Source: CAYSUS01 sp964434165 (GTDB lineage Bacteria; Planctomycetota; Planctomycetia; Pirellulales; Thermoguttaceae). Taken from it: 64,000 nucleotides of DNA. The translations under genes were made by a program, and so were the position numbers. Under the pieces are notes generated by a model. The model saw nothing but the letters and a program-made list of their open reading frames with translations, made no database searches and was not told the DNA's origin. The DNA is taken from positions 62,001-126,000 of the forward strand of contig CAYSUS010000004.1 in NCBI GenBank assembly GCA_964434165.1. Reading direction: 5' to 3'. This document shows, one piece after another, positions 56,060 through 64,000 of this stretch (position 1 is its first letter; each line of letters starts with the position of its first letter).

Positions 56060-57703
56060 TCAGTTCCTCACCAGCACCGAGTAGCGGTAGCTGAAAGCCT
56101 TTTCCTCGCCGGCCCCAAGCGCGACGATCCACACCAGCTCGTTGCGCGGGTTGACCGACCAGGCGCCTTCCTCGCGGAGCGAGCACTTGGGGTCGCCCTC
56201 GGCCGAGATCAGCTCGCCCGAGAAGCGGCGGCGGATGACCAGCGTCACTTCCTCCTTGCGATGGTTGTTGGCCGTGACCGTGCCCTGGCAGGCGGTCTTG
56301 CGGTACGCGCGGCTGCCCACGTGGACGATCGATCGCCCGTCGGGCACTTCGCGCTCGGCATGCCGGGCGCGGACGCTCAGCGCCTTGGTCACGTGCAGCG
56401 TAGTCCGCTCGCCGGTGTTCACCCAGAAGCTCATCCGCTGACCGTTGAACCTCTCGCCGTCCGTCACCATGGCCGGGGCCGTGGTCATGGGGAAGGGCAG
56501 CGGATTGCGGAACCGCACGGCGTCCCACAGGGCGTCCTGGTAGCGCTCCGGATCGTTGTCGATCTGGTGCTCCTGGACGTACCGCCCGTCCGATTGCCGC
56601 GTGTCGGGGATGATCCACTCGACGATCCGGTCGTAGTCGGCCTTGCCCGAGCCGGTCTCCAGCGAGAGCGAATCGCCCTCGTCGAGCGTGTGCCGGCCGA
56701 TGGGCTGGTAGTGCAGATCGACCCCGTCGCCCGACGGCGCGGCCGAGAAGTCGATGCTGTCCGGGGCCGCCGCATTGAGCCTCACGGCCTGCTGCACGAC
56801 CATGTTGCGCATCGACGCGTGGCCCGGCTGGAATCGCTGGTTGAGCTGCTGGAAGAAGCTGCTCCAGGAGGTCTCCAGGGAGAGGGGCGAGGTGACGTGG
56901 CTGAACTGCACGCTGGGGAAGCCCGAGATCAGCCGCACCTCGGCGTCCGCGATCGGCCCCAGCTCGTTCTTGATCACCGCGCTCTGGCGGATCGAGAGGG
57001 TCTTGGCGTCGGAGATGTCCACCCGGTAGCTTGGCGCCCAGGCGATGCCCTTGGCCAGGTAGGTCACGGCGACGGTCGCCGGCTTGTCCTTGATCGGGCC
57101 GACGTCAAGGAGCAATACCGGCTTGCGCTGCTTGACCTTGGTCACCGCACCCTTAGCCTGGATCATGGCGATCCGCGAGCGCTCCACGTAGCACAGGCCG
57201 TCGTCGGTCTTCAGCAGCAGCATTCCTGCGGAAGGGGCCGTCTGGTGCCACCGCCCGTAGTGCCAGTAGCCGAATTGAGGCTGCTCGTACTGGCGGCTGA
57301 AAGCGGCCGACCCGCGAGGCGGCTCCATTTCGAGCACCGTGCCGGCGGCTGGGGGGATGCCGCGTTCGGCGAAATGGACGACCACCTCGCGGCCGGCCAG
57401 GTCCTGCTGGAAGTCGCCGCCGCGCGACTGCTCCACGGGGACCTCGACCACGCGCCGCGTCACGCGGACGGTGACCTTGGCGTCGCTTTCGACCCATAGC
57501 GTGCCGTGGACCGGGGTGGGCACGTCCTCCACCCGGTACACTCCCGGTGCCTCCACCTCGGCCGTACGCCGCACCACGGCCAGGCCGTTCTTGAAGAGCC
57601 CCAGCGACTCGACCCGCGTGGCCAGGGACGTCTCTTCCGCGGCGCTCGCCGCGGCTGCGGCGCTCAGGACAACAACCAGGATCGCAGGCACGGCGCGTCT
57701 CAT
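56060..57703 (-). CDS. Exported DUF4139-like protein
   Basis: 547 residues from ATG 57703 (GAGGAG seven bases upstream). Signal peptide ends at ASAAEET (residue 21). N-terminal part LFKNGLAVVRRTAEVEAPGV, YRVEDVPTPVHGTLWVESDA; later VTYLAKGIAWAPSYRVDISD and LSIRQSAVIKNELGPIADAE, VRLISGFPSVQFS, where the 'Y.W.P.Y....' strand is the hallmark of DUF4139 (mucoidy-inhibitor-A-like proteins), and a C-terminal beta domain with RRRFSGELISAEGDPKCSLR. The DUF4139 family is exported and of unknown action, linked by name to polysaccharide. It lies divergent from the PQQ-propeller gene, with a regulator-like repeat between. Confidence 0.85.
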   Translation of the reverse strand: MRRAVPAILVVVLSAAAAASAAEETSLATRVESLGLFKNGLAVVRRTAEVEAPGVYRVEDVPTPVHGTLWVESDAKVTVRVTRRVVEVPVEQSRGGDFQQDLAGREVVVHFAERGIPPAAGTVLEMEPPRGSAAFSRQYEQPQFGYWHYGRWHQTAPSAGMLLLKTDDGLCYVERSRIAMIQAKGAVTKVKQRKPVLLLDVGPIKDKPATVAVTYLAKGIAWAPSYRVDISDAKTLSIRQSAVIKNELGPIADAEVRLISGFPSVQFSHVTSPLSLETSWSSFFQQLNQRFQPGHASMRNMVVQQAVRLNAAAPDSIDFSAAPSGDGVDLHYQPIGRHTLDEGDSLSLETGSGKADYDRIVEWIIPDTRQSDGRYVQEHQIDNDPERYQDALWDAVRFRNPLPFPMTTAPAMVTDGERFNGQRMSFWVNTGERTTLHVTKALSVRARHAEREVPDGRSIVHVGSRAYRKTACQGTVTANNHRKEEVTLVIRRRFSGELISAEGDPKCSLREEGAWSVNPRNELVWIVALGAGEEKAFSYRYSVLVRN

Positions 57704-57864
57704 GACGTGACTCCTCGACAGGCGACTTGAAAGGACGATTGGGCGGCAAGGCCGGGACGCAAACGAGCGGGCGGAAGGCGGCGGATGGTCCGCCGCGACC
57801 CGGGGCGACTCGGCCCGCGTGCGTGCCCCGCGACCCATTCTCCCATGCCAGGCGGCCCCGAGGG

Positions 57865-57919
57865 GTAACGAGTTTGTAACGAGCCGAATCTCGCCCGGGC
57901 GGCGTAACGCGACTACAAT
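57865..57919 (+). promoter_or_regulatory. Direct repeats GTAACGAG and -10 box ahead of the PQQ-propeller gene
   Basis: GTAACGAG at 57865-57872 and 57876-57883 (11-base period), a third partial GTAACGCG at 57904-57911, then TACAAT at 57914-57919. There is no good -35, as expected for a promoter that needs an activator. The rest of the 320-base divergent gap shows nothing clear. Confidence 0.45.
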
Positions 57920-58023
57920 CCAAACGCCGGGCACGGCAGCCTTTTGCGCCGTCCGGTCCGTCGCCTCCCCCACTCCGGGCCGAAGGCCCTCCATCCCCCA
58001 AGACCCTCCAAGCGGAATCGACC

Positions 58024-59367
58024 ATGTCCCGAGCGCATTTCGACTTGCGGCGGCTTCCGGCTGGCCTCGCCGCAGCAGTCCTGCTGCTGGCCGGCTGCGC
58101 CGACGCGGCCGACCGTTCCACGGCATCCGACGCAGCGGAGGCGAAAGCGGGCCTTGCCTCCGCCTCCGACGCCGGTCTGATCGCCTCGCCCGAGCCGGGC
58201 TGGCCCCAGTGGCGCGGCCCCAGGCGCGACGGGATCTCCGACGAGAAGGGCCTCCTTCCCGCGTGGCCCGAGGGGGGCCCCAGCCTGCTCTGGAGGATCG
58301 ACGGCCTGGGCGTCGGCTGGTCCTCGCCGATCGTGGTGGGCGACCGCCTCTATCTCACCGGCGACGTCGAGGAGGACCTCGTCGTCTTCGCCTTCGACCT
58401 CGACGGCAAGCCCGTCTGGCGCGCGACCAGCGGCCGCTTCTGGAAGAACCCCTATCCCGGCGCCCGGGCGACTTGCACCTACTCCGAGGGCCGCATCTAC
58501 CACATCAGCGCCCACGGGCGCGTGGCCTGCCTCGACGCGGCGTCGGGCGCCGAGCATTGGGCGGTGAACGTCCTGGATCGCTTCGAGGCCAGAAACATCA
58601 CCTGGGCCCTGAGCGAGTGCCTCTTGATCGACGGCCCGCGCGTCGTGGTCACGCCCGGCGGCCAGAAGGCCCTCATGGCGGCCCTCGACAAGCGCACCGG
58701 CCGGACGGTGTGGGCCACCGAGCCGATCCCCGGCGACAGGACTTCGCACTGCTCGCCGATCCTGTTTCGCCACGCAGGACGGCGCCTGATCGCCTCCTGC
58801 TCCGACTCCCACGGCTTCGGCGTCGATGCCGACTCGGGGAAGCTGCTCTGGACCGTGCCTTTGAAGAACCGCTACGGCACCAACGTGGCCACGCCCGTTT
58901 ACGGCGCGGGCAGCGTTTACTACGTAACGCCCTACGCCGAGCTGGGCCGGCTCTATCGCCTGGTGCCCCAGGGTGACGGGATCGCCGCGGAGCACGCCTG
59001 GACCTGCCCGCTGGATACGGTCACCGGCAGCGGCGTGCTCCTGGACGGCGTGCTGTACGCGGCGGGCTACCGCAAGCCCAAACACTGGTTCGGCATCGAC
59101 TGGCGCTCGGGCGAGACCCGCTGCGAATTGGAGGACTTCACCACCGGCGCCGCCCTCTACGCCGACGGCCGGCTGTACATCCTCGACGAACAGGGCCACG
59201 TGGGGCTGGTCGAGCCCTCCGGCAGCCGGATGACGGTCCACGGCCGCTTCAAACTCATCGAGAAGCGGGTTCGCGACGCCTGGGCCCATCCCGTGCTGCT
59301 CGACGGCCGGCTCTACCTGCGCTATCATGGGACGTTGTGGTGCTTCGACGTGAGGGGGCCTAGGTGA
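58024..59367 (+). CDS. PQQ-like beta-propeller lipoprotein
   Basis: 447 residues. N-terminal signal with lipobox LLLAGC (Cys at about 25), so lipid-anchored. PQQ-type propeller blades follow: GWPQWRGPRRDGISDEKGLL (the planctomycete start 'WPxWRGP'), SSPIVVGDRLYLTGD, GRVACLDAASGAEHWAVNVL, VVTPGGQKALMAALDKRTGR and GVLLDGVLYAAGY. These proteins resemble BamB and the PQQ dehydrogenase propeller but lack the enzyme's cofactor residues; they are mostly structural or binding proteins in the periplasm. It may start a unit with the beta-helix gene 91 bases on. Confidence 0.93.
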   Translation: MSRAHFDLRRLPAGLAAAVLLLAGCADAADRSTASDAAEAKAGLASASDAGLIASPEPGWPQWRGPRRDGISDEKGLLPAWPEGGPSLLWRIDGLGVGWSSPIVVGDRLYLTGDVEEDLVVFAFDLDGKPVWRATSGRFWKNPYPGARATCTYSEGRIYHISAHGRVACLDAASGAEHWAVNVLDRFEARNITWALSECLLIDGPRVVVTPGGQKALMAALDKRTGRTVWATEPIPGDRTSHCSPILFRHAGRRLIASCSDSHGFGVDADSGKLLWTVPLKNRYGTNVATPVYGAGSVYYVTPYAELGRLYRLVPQGDGIAAEHAWTCPLDTVTGSGVLLDGVLYAAGYRKPKHWFGIDWRSGETRCELEDFTTGAALYADGRLYILDEQGHVGLVEPSGSRMTVHGRFKLIEKRVRDAWAHPVLLDGRLYLRYHGTLWCFDVRGPR

Positions 59368-59458
59368 GTGTGTGAGCGGGCGGTGCGTGGGTCATCGCTG
59401 CACGTTGCTCATTTCGTACTACATTGGCTGAACAGGGCCGTGCCCCGCCCTTCCCGAC

Positions 59459-61168
59459 ATGTCCCGCTTTGCCCTGATCGCCGCGATCGCGACTGCCGCT
59501 TCTCCCCCTTCGGTGCAGGAGTTGCTTGACCGCGCCGTCCAGACGGGCGCCAGTCGGGTCGAGCTTCCCGCAGGCCGCTTGGAGGTCGAGGGAAAGCTCC
59601 GCGTGCGGGGCGCCCGGAACCTGGTGATCGAAGGAGCCGAATCCACGCTGGTCTTCTCCGACCGCGAAGGCACGACCTGGTCCTTCGACTCCTGCCGGGA
59701 CGTCACCCTGCGCGGCTTGACGATCGACTACGACCCGCTTCCCTTCGTCCAGGGACAGATCACGGGCCGATCGGACGACGGCAAGCGGTACGACTTCACC
59801 GTGTGCGACGGCTATCCGGGACTGCGCGAGAGAGACTCCCGGCATTACCGCCAGGCCTACGTGTTCGAGCGGGATCGACCGCGCTGGAAGCCGTGGGTGC
59901 CCGACCTCTACGCCCGCGAGGTCGAGATCGTGGACGAGCGCCGCGGGCGATTCGTGATGGGGTATGTGCCCGCACGTCACGAGCTGATCGAGGTGGGCGA
60001 CCGCATCGTGCTGACCATCCGCTCGGGAAACGCGATCCGCATGGACGACTGCGAGGACGTGCGGATCGAGGACGTCACCTTCCTGGCCGCGCCGGGCGGC
60101 GCCTGTCTGGGCCGCTACCTGCGGGGCGACAACTACTACCGCTACACGATCAAGCCCGGCCCGCCGCCGGCCGGCGCCACCGAGCCCCGCCTGATCTCGA
60201 CCTGCGCGGACGGGCTGAACATCGCCTTTGCCACCCGGGGACCGATCGTCGAGGGCTGCCACTTCTCCTTCATGGGCGACGACTCGGTCAACCTCCACGG
60301 CGCGGTGCTCGCGGTGGTCGAGCGGCTCAGCCCCACCGAGCTGCTCGTCGCCTGGCCCTATTCCCGGGAATACCTGGCCACCGTGATGCCCGAGGGCGCG
60401 ACCGTGCGGCGGCTGCGCCCAGGCAGCTACGAGGTCCTCGGCGCGGCGGCGCTCAAGGCCTTCGTGCCCACGCGCGATCGCAAGCCGCCGCACCTGGAGA
60501 TCATCCAGCGCGTGTGGCCGCGGAACAGGAAGGGTCGCGGGACCGTGTTCCGCATGCTGCTGGCCGAGCCCCTGCCGGCCGGGCCGGGCGACCTGCTCGA
60601 CGTCCCGGCCAACAGCGCCCCCGGCTTCGCCATCCGCGATTGCGTGTTCGAGGACCACCGCGCCCGCGGCCTGCGGATCATGGCCGCGCACGGCGTGATC
60701 GAGCGGAATACCTTCCGGCGCTTGAAGATGAGCGCGATCTCCGTCGGCGCGGAGTACGAGTTCTGGCGCGAGGCCGGCTGGGTCGAGGACGTGACGATCC
60801 GCGGCAACACGGTCGAGGACGTGGGGCGCGACCCGGCGATTCACCTGGACACCGCCTACGTCCTGGGCGCGATCAGTGTGTTCGCCCGCACCGACCGCGG
60901 CTCGCCGCTTCCGGCGTGGCCCGGCAACCGGGGGATCGTCATCGAGGACAATACGATACGCGACTGCCCGATGGCGGGCATCTTCGCGGCGGCCGCGCGC
61001 GACGTGACGGTCCGCGGCAATCGGCTGGAGAACTGCCTCTTCGAGCCGTCCGAAACGGCCGGAAAGGCGCGGGGGCTCGGCGTCCGCAGTCCGATCGACG
61101 TGCGCCACGCCCGACATGCCGTCGTCGAGGGAAACCAGGTCGTCCGCCCCGCCCGGCCGGGACCGTGA
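59459..61168 (+). CDS. Exported right-handed beta-helix protein (GH110/pectate-lyase-like)
   Basis: 569 residues with a short N-terminal signal (FALIAAIATAASPPS). Repeating beta-helix coils: VEGKLRVRGARNLVIEGAES, SCRDVTLRGLTIDYDPLPFV, DCEDVRIEDVTFLAAPGGAC, DHRARGLRIMAAHGVIERNT, VEDVTIRGNTVEDVGRDPAI and RDVTVRGNRLENC. The CADGLNIAF and FMGDDSVNLHG blocks recall GH110 alpha-galactosidases, which have a similar Asp-rich catalytic surface on a beta-helix. I infer a polysaccharide-active enzyme, not its linkage. It follows the PQQ-propeller gene on the same strand. Confidence 0.85.
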   Translation: MSRFALIAAIATAASPPSVQELLDRAVQTGASRVELPAGRLEVEGKLRVRGARNLVIEGAESTLVFSDREGTTWSFDSCRDVTLRGLTIDYDPLPFVQGQITGRSDDGKRYDFTVCDGYPGLRERDSRHYRQAYVFERDRPRWKPWVPDLYAREVEIVDERRGRFVMGYVPARHELIEVGDRIVLTIRSGNAIRMDDCEDVRIEDVTFLAAPGGACLGRYLRGDNYYRYTIKPGPPPAGATEPRLISTCADGLNIAFATRGPIVEGCHFSFMGDDSVNLHGAVLAVVERLSPTELLVAWPYSREYLATVMPEGATVRRLRPGSYEVLGAAALKAFVPTRDRKPPHLEIIQRVWPRNRKGRGTVFRMLLAEPLPAGPGDLLDVPANSAPGFAIRDCVFEDHRARGLRIMAAHGVIERNTFRRLKMSAISVGAEYEFWREAGWVEDVTIRGNTVEDVGRDPAIHLDTAYVLGAISVFARTDRGSPLPAWPGNRGIVIEDNTIRDCPMAGIFAAAARDVTVRGNRLENCLFEPSETAGKARGLGVRSPIDVRHARHAVVEGNQVVRPARPGP

Positions 61169-61474
61169 GGCCCCCGGCCACGCGCGCCGATCGCAGGGCG
61201 GAGCGCCCGCGTCCGGAAGTCCAGGACGGGGGCACAGCGGCCCTGAATCGCATGGGGTGATTTCGGGAAGAAGGTCCTGGCCCCGTCTCCCTCCAGGATC
61301 GTGCACCGCGACCTCGTGCCGCGGCGTCCCACTGTGGATCCGAAACGGAGTCGCACTCCGTTCTACGAAGCGGACCGACGCGGTCGGAAGCCTCTTTCCG
61401 AGAAGGGCGTGGCCCCTGCCGACGCGCTTCGGAGAGAGCCTCCCGGCCCCGACCCGCGCGGTGCCCGGGAGGGA
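61169..61474. other. Gene-free stretch with repeat remnants
   Basis: 306 bases between converging genes. TCCAGGATCGTGCACCG (61293-61309) repeats 19887-19904 with small changes, and TTTCGGGAAG just before recurs near 19811. No gene or clear terminator seen. Confidence 0.4.
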
Positions 61475-62155
61475 TCACCCCTGCTTGATCGCCGGCGGCC
61501 CGCTCTTCGGGCGCCCCTCCCTGTCCGCCTGCCACACCTGCCCGGTCGCGACGTCCATGGCCGTAAGCCATCCGCCGCCGTAGCAGCAGGTGTCGATGCA
61601 CACGAGGTAGCCCAGGTCGAGGATGCTCCCGTCCTTCTGCGAGGTGTGGCCGACGACCGCCTTCTTGCCCGAGTAATGCGGCCCCGGCAAACGGTCGCGG
61701 AGCGACGCCCAGCGGAGCACGTCGCCCGGCTGTGCGGCCAGGGGCATGTCGGCATAGTAGGTGGCGTGAAGGAAGAAGTGGCGGTCGTCCTCGTGATAGG
61801 GCACGCATCCGTAGAGGAAATCGATGTACTTCTCGGGGATCTCCTGCGGCCGGGTCGCGCCGAAGCTGAACAGCGTGGTCGTGCCGCCGAACGACAGCCA
61901 GTCGAGCAGGCCCTCGCCCCCCTGGCGCACGTCGAGCATCAGCTCGTCGTGATTGCCCAGGATCGGCACCATGCGACACTCCGCGCCCAGCTCGATCAGC
62001 CGGTCGAGCACCTCGCGGCTCTGCATGCCGCGGTCCACGTAATCGCCCAGCGGGATCAGCGTGTCGTCCGGCTGCGGATCGACCGCCTCCAGCACCGCGC
62101 CCAGCGCGGCATAGCATCCGTGGATGTCACCAATGGCAATGGTGCGTCCGGGCAT
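61475..62155 (-). CDS. PrpA/PP1-like metallophosphoesterase
   Basis: 226 residues, the normal size for the bacterial serine/threonine phosphatase of the PPP superfamily. Metal-binding motifs in order: GDIHGCYAAL (residues 9-18), GDYVDRGMQSREVLDRL, ILGNHDELML, then HATYYAD and VVGHTSQKDG. The two-metal site is complete. Members remove phosphate from proteins or from bis(5'-nucleosyl) tetraphosphates (ApaH-like); which applies cannot be read. It is a single gene, divergent from the SMP-30 gene. Confidence 0.93.
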   Translation of the reverse strand: MPGRTIAIGDIHGCYAALGAVLEAVDPQPDDTLIPLGDYVDRGMQSREVLDRLIELGAECRMVPILGNHDELMLDVRQGGEGLLDWLSFGGTTTLFSFGATRPQEIPEKYIDFLYGCVPYHEDDRHFFLHATYYADMPLAAQPGDVLRWASLRDRLPGPHYSGKKAVVGHTSQKDGSILDLGYLVCIDTCCYGGGWLTAMDVATGQVWQADREGRPKSGPPAIKQG

Positions 62156-62404
62156 GGTGCGAACGGGGCTGGAAGAAGCCGGAGCGGGCCGTCGCGGCGC
62201 CGCACCTGCATTGTGCGTGTTGCCGGCCGATCCGGCAACCGCGTGCCGCGCGTGTCTTGCCCCGGCCGTGTCGCCGGGCGCGACAGCCTGTCCTCCCGAA
62301 AACGTGCGGTCCCTTGCCCCGCGGCGTGCCTGCTCTTAAGATGGCCGCCGGAAGTCGTCAGCATCCTGGCACCAGAGGCACCTGAAATGAAGGGGGTCGC
62401 CGCG

Positions 62405-63451
62405 ATGAAGCCCGCCGCGCACGTCCGTTCCGTTGTCGCGGCCCTGGTCGGGGCCGCACTGCTCGCCGCCGCCGCGGGTCGGGCGGAGGAGAAGCCCAAG
62501 CCGACGCCGCTGCCGGCCGACTTCGGCCGGATCGAGCGGCTCGATCCGCGCTTGGACAAGCTCGTCCCCAAGGACGCCAGGCTGGAGAAGCTGGGCGAGG
62601 GGTTCAAGTGGTCGGAGGGTCCGGTCTGGCTGCCCGACGAGAAGTGCCTGTTGTTCTCGGACATCCCCCGCAACGCCGTGATGCAGTGGAAGGAGGGCGA
62701 GGGCGTGCGCGTCTTCCTCAAGCCGTCGGGTTACACCGGCGAGGACCCGCGCCGCGGAGAGTCGGGCTCGAACGGGCTGCTGCTGGACGCCCAGGGCCGC
62801 CTGATCCTCTGCCAGCACGGCGACCGCCGCGTCGCGCGCTGGGAGAAAGGCAAGGGCTTCACCACCCTGGCCGACCGCTACCGGGGCAAGCGTTTCAACA
62901 GCCCGAACGACGCCGTGCTGAAGTCCAACGGCGACCTCTACTTCACCGATCCGCCCTACGGCCTGGAGAAAGGGCCGAAGGACCCCAACCGGGAGTTGGA
63001 CTTCTGCGGCGTGTACCGGCGGTCGGCCGACGGGCAGGTGACGCTGCTGACCAGGGAGATGACGCGGCCCAACGGCATTGGGTTCTCGCCCGACGAGAAG
63101 ACCCTCTATGTCGCCCAGAGCGACCCGAACCGAGCGATCTGCATGGCCTTTCCGGTCCAGGACGACGGCATGCTGGGCCAGGGCAGGGTCTTCTTCGATG
63201 CCACGCCGTGGGTCAAGCAGGGACTGAAGGGCCTGCCCGACGGCCTCAAGGTGGACCGCCAGGGCAACGTGTTCGCGACGGGGCCCGGCGGGGTGAACGT
63301 CTTCGCCCCGGATGGCACGCACCTGGGCCGCATCCGCACGGGCGTGGCCACGGCCAACTGCGCGTTCGGCGACGGCAGCTCGACGCTCTACATCACCGCC
63401 CACATGTTCCTCGCCCGGATCAAGACGAGCACCAGGGGACTGGGGTACTGA
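62405..63451 (+). CDS. Exported SMP-30/gluconolactonase-like protein
   Basis: 348 residues from ATG 62405, because AAGGGGG lies eight bases upstream; ATG 62387 would add six residues. Signal peptide ends at AAAAGRAEE (about 26). The six-bladed propeller shows LGEGFKWSEGPVWLPDEKCL (metal-binding Glu), LLFSDIPRNAVMQW, GSNGLLLDAQGRLILCQHGD, NSPNDAVLKSNGDLYFTDPP (the Asn/Asp metal ligands), YGLEKGPKDPNRELDF and RPNGIGFSPDEKTLYVAQSD. Family enzymes hydrolyse sugar lactones with a calcium or zinc ion; planctomycetes have many exported copies. Confidence 0.95.
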   Translation: MKPAAHVRSVVAALVGAALLAAAAGRAEEKPKPTPLPADFGRIERLDPRLDKLVPKDARLEKLGEGFKWSEGPVWLPDEKCLLFSDIPRNAVMQWKEGEGVRVFLKPSGYTGEDPRRGESGSNGLLLDAQGRLILCQHGDRRVARWEKGKGFTTLADRYRGKRFNSPNDAVLKSNGDLYFTDPPYGLEKGPKDPNRELDFCGVYRRSADGQVTLLTREMTRPNGIGFSPDEKTLYVAQSDPNRAICMAFPVQDDGMLGQGRVFFDATPWVKQGLKGLPDGLKVDRQGNVFATGPGGVNVFAPDGTHLGRIRTGVATANCAFGDGSSTLYITAHMFLARIKTSTRGLGY

Positions 63452-63588
63452 GGCTCGGCCCCCTCCAACGGGCCTTGGCGAGCGGCCGCGCGACGATCCG
63501 AGGCGCGACCGTGGAGGAGCGCGTCACGAAGCGGCAGGGGCAGCTCCCTGACGGTCGCGGCTGGCGGCCGGCCTGGCGCCCTCCCGCG

Positions 63589-64000
63589 TCAGTCGCCCGA
63601 CGGGTGAGGCTTCTCGAAGACCAGCCACACGCCCTGGCCCACGCGGGGATCCTCGGCCGAGATCGCGCCCTTGCCCATCACCCGGAAGTCCTCCAGCCCG
63701 GCCTCCCCGGCCCAGCGGGTCATCTGCTCGGGCGTGCGCAGGGCGATGAAGCGTTTCCACTTCTCGGCCTCCTCGCCCTGCATCTTGCGCTTGCGGCCCT
63801 CGACGAGCTTGCGGGCGGCCCAGGCAGGGTAGCCGCTGCCGGCCCCGCCTCCGACGTACGCCTTGCCGCCGGGCCGGAGCACGCGATAGACCTCCTTCAG
63901 CCCCTCGACCGGGTCGTCCCAGAAGAAGATCGAGCCCCGGCTGACGACCAGGTCCACCGAGGCGTCCACCAGCGGCAGGCGCTCGGCCACGCCGACCACG
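63589..64000 (-). CDS. Class I SAM-dependent methyltransferase, C-terminal part (5' end outside window)
   Basis: The frame is open to the window edge, so at least 137 residues of a longer protein. Seen: VAERLPLVDASVDLVVSRGS (the motif II/III region of Methyltransf_11-type enzymes), GLKEVYRVLRPGGKAYVGGG, and at the C-terminus TPEQMTRWAGEAGLEDFRVM. The AdoMet-binding glycine loop (motif I) must lie upstream, outside the window. Small UbiE/menG-like methyltransferases look like this, but the acceptor cannot be known. It converges on the SMP-30 gene. Confidence 0.85.
   Translation of the reverse strand, partial: VVGVAERLPLVDASVDLVVSRGSIFFWDDPVEGLKEVYRVLRPGGKAYVGGGAGSGYPAWAARKLVEGRKRKMQGEEAEKWKRFIALRTPEQMTRWAGEAGLEDFRVMGKGAISAEDPRVGQGVWLVFEKPHPSGD

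Noticed and set aside
59459..61168. Call of GH110 alpha-galactosidase for the beta-helix protein
   Set aside because: Only the GDDSVNLHG-type block resembles GH110; the catalytic aspartates cannot be placed with confidence, so only the fold is named.

Overview
The window is GC-rich, densely coded, bacterial chromosomal DNA. I see no rRNA, tRNA, CRISPR array, prophage or intact transposase. The gene set points to a planctomycete: a DUF1559 pseudopilin-like protein, a PEP-CTERM protein, a formylglycine sulfatase, ThuA-like, DUF4091, DUF4159, DUF58 and neutral-ceramidase-like proteins, a Cys-rich secreted protein of the CCxC/VWDGYC type, a PQQ-propeller lipoprotein, an SMP-30/gluconolactonase and an LptD-like outer-membrane protein. 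No species can be named from the sequence alone.

Layout. 1-3.8 kb: 3'-truncated FtsH-like ATPase without the M41 protease site, a small membrane protein, and a first WcaJ-type sugar-phosphate transferase. 3.9-9.7 kb: sulfatase, HydF, SGNH-like esterase and an exported flavodoxin-like protein, all on the minus strand. 9.9-12.2 kb: a nitrogen/sigma-54 block with a PAS-AAA-Fis activator, a P-II protein (glnB) and a near-perfect sigma-54 promoter in front of glnB. 12.5-19.6 kb: ThuA-like protein, small hypothetical genes and two TPR proteins, plus a 600-base gap with a second sigma-54-type promoter and, about 200 bases on, an intrinsic terminator (candidate small RNA). 19.9-27.1 kb: DUF4091 protein, membrane-anchored tyrosine-phosphatase-like protein, receiver-ATPase fusion and a large hybrid histidine kinase. 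27.3-32 kb: exported spermidine-synthase-like protein, then the most interesting locus: a cobalamin riboswitch followed by a DUF1559 pseudopilin, a DUF4465-like PEP-CTERM protein and a corrinoid adenosyltransferase; trmB lies opposite. 32-39.5 kb: ceramidase-like enzyme, a GxxExxY relic, DUF58 and MoxR, with a divergent squalene-cyclase-repeat/DUF4159 protein. 39.7-44.8 kb: GT39-like glycosyltransferase, LptD-like protein and a diacylglycerol/undecaprenol kinase. 45.4-49 kb: pncB-nadE operon with a palindrome in its promoter. 49.3-53.4 kb: exopolysaccharide genes (second WcaJ-type transferase, GT4 glycosyltransferase, Wzz-like protein). 53.6-64 kb: C25-type protease overlapping a Sir2 deacylase, DUF4139-like protein, PQQ propeller, beta-helix protein, PrpA-like phosphatase, SMP-30 protein and a truncated methyltransferase.

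Genes that work together: riboswitch-DUF1559-DUF4465-cobO looks like one B12-controlled unit, and I infer corrinoid capture at the cell surface followed by adenosylation. pncB and nadE are translationally coupled (ATGA) and form two steps of the Preiss-Handler NAD route. The sigma-54 activator, glnB and the two sigma-54-type promoters suggest nitrogen control. The two WcaJ-type enzymes, GT4, Wzz, GT39, LptD and DgkA fit envelope polysaccharide and outer-membrane assembly.

The intergenic spaces hold several families of short dispersed palindromes (centred ACTTCCGAAGT; variable arms around GCAGAGC; hairpins with a CCTTCGGGCCGC loop; AAGCCCGAAGCGT; CCCCTCTCCCGC), which give the window a second layer of structure that genes do not explain. 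All calls come from reading the sequence and from family knowledge; no search was run.
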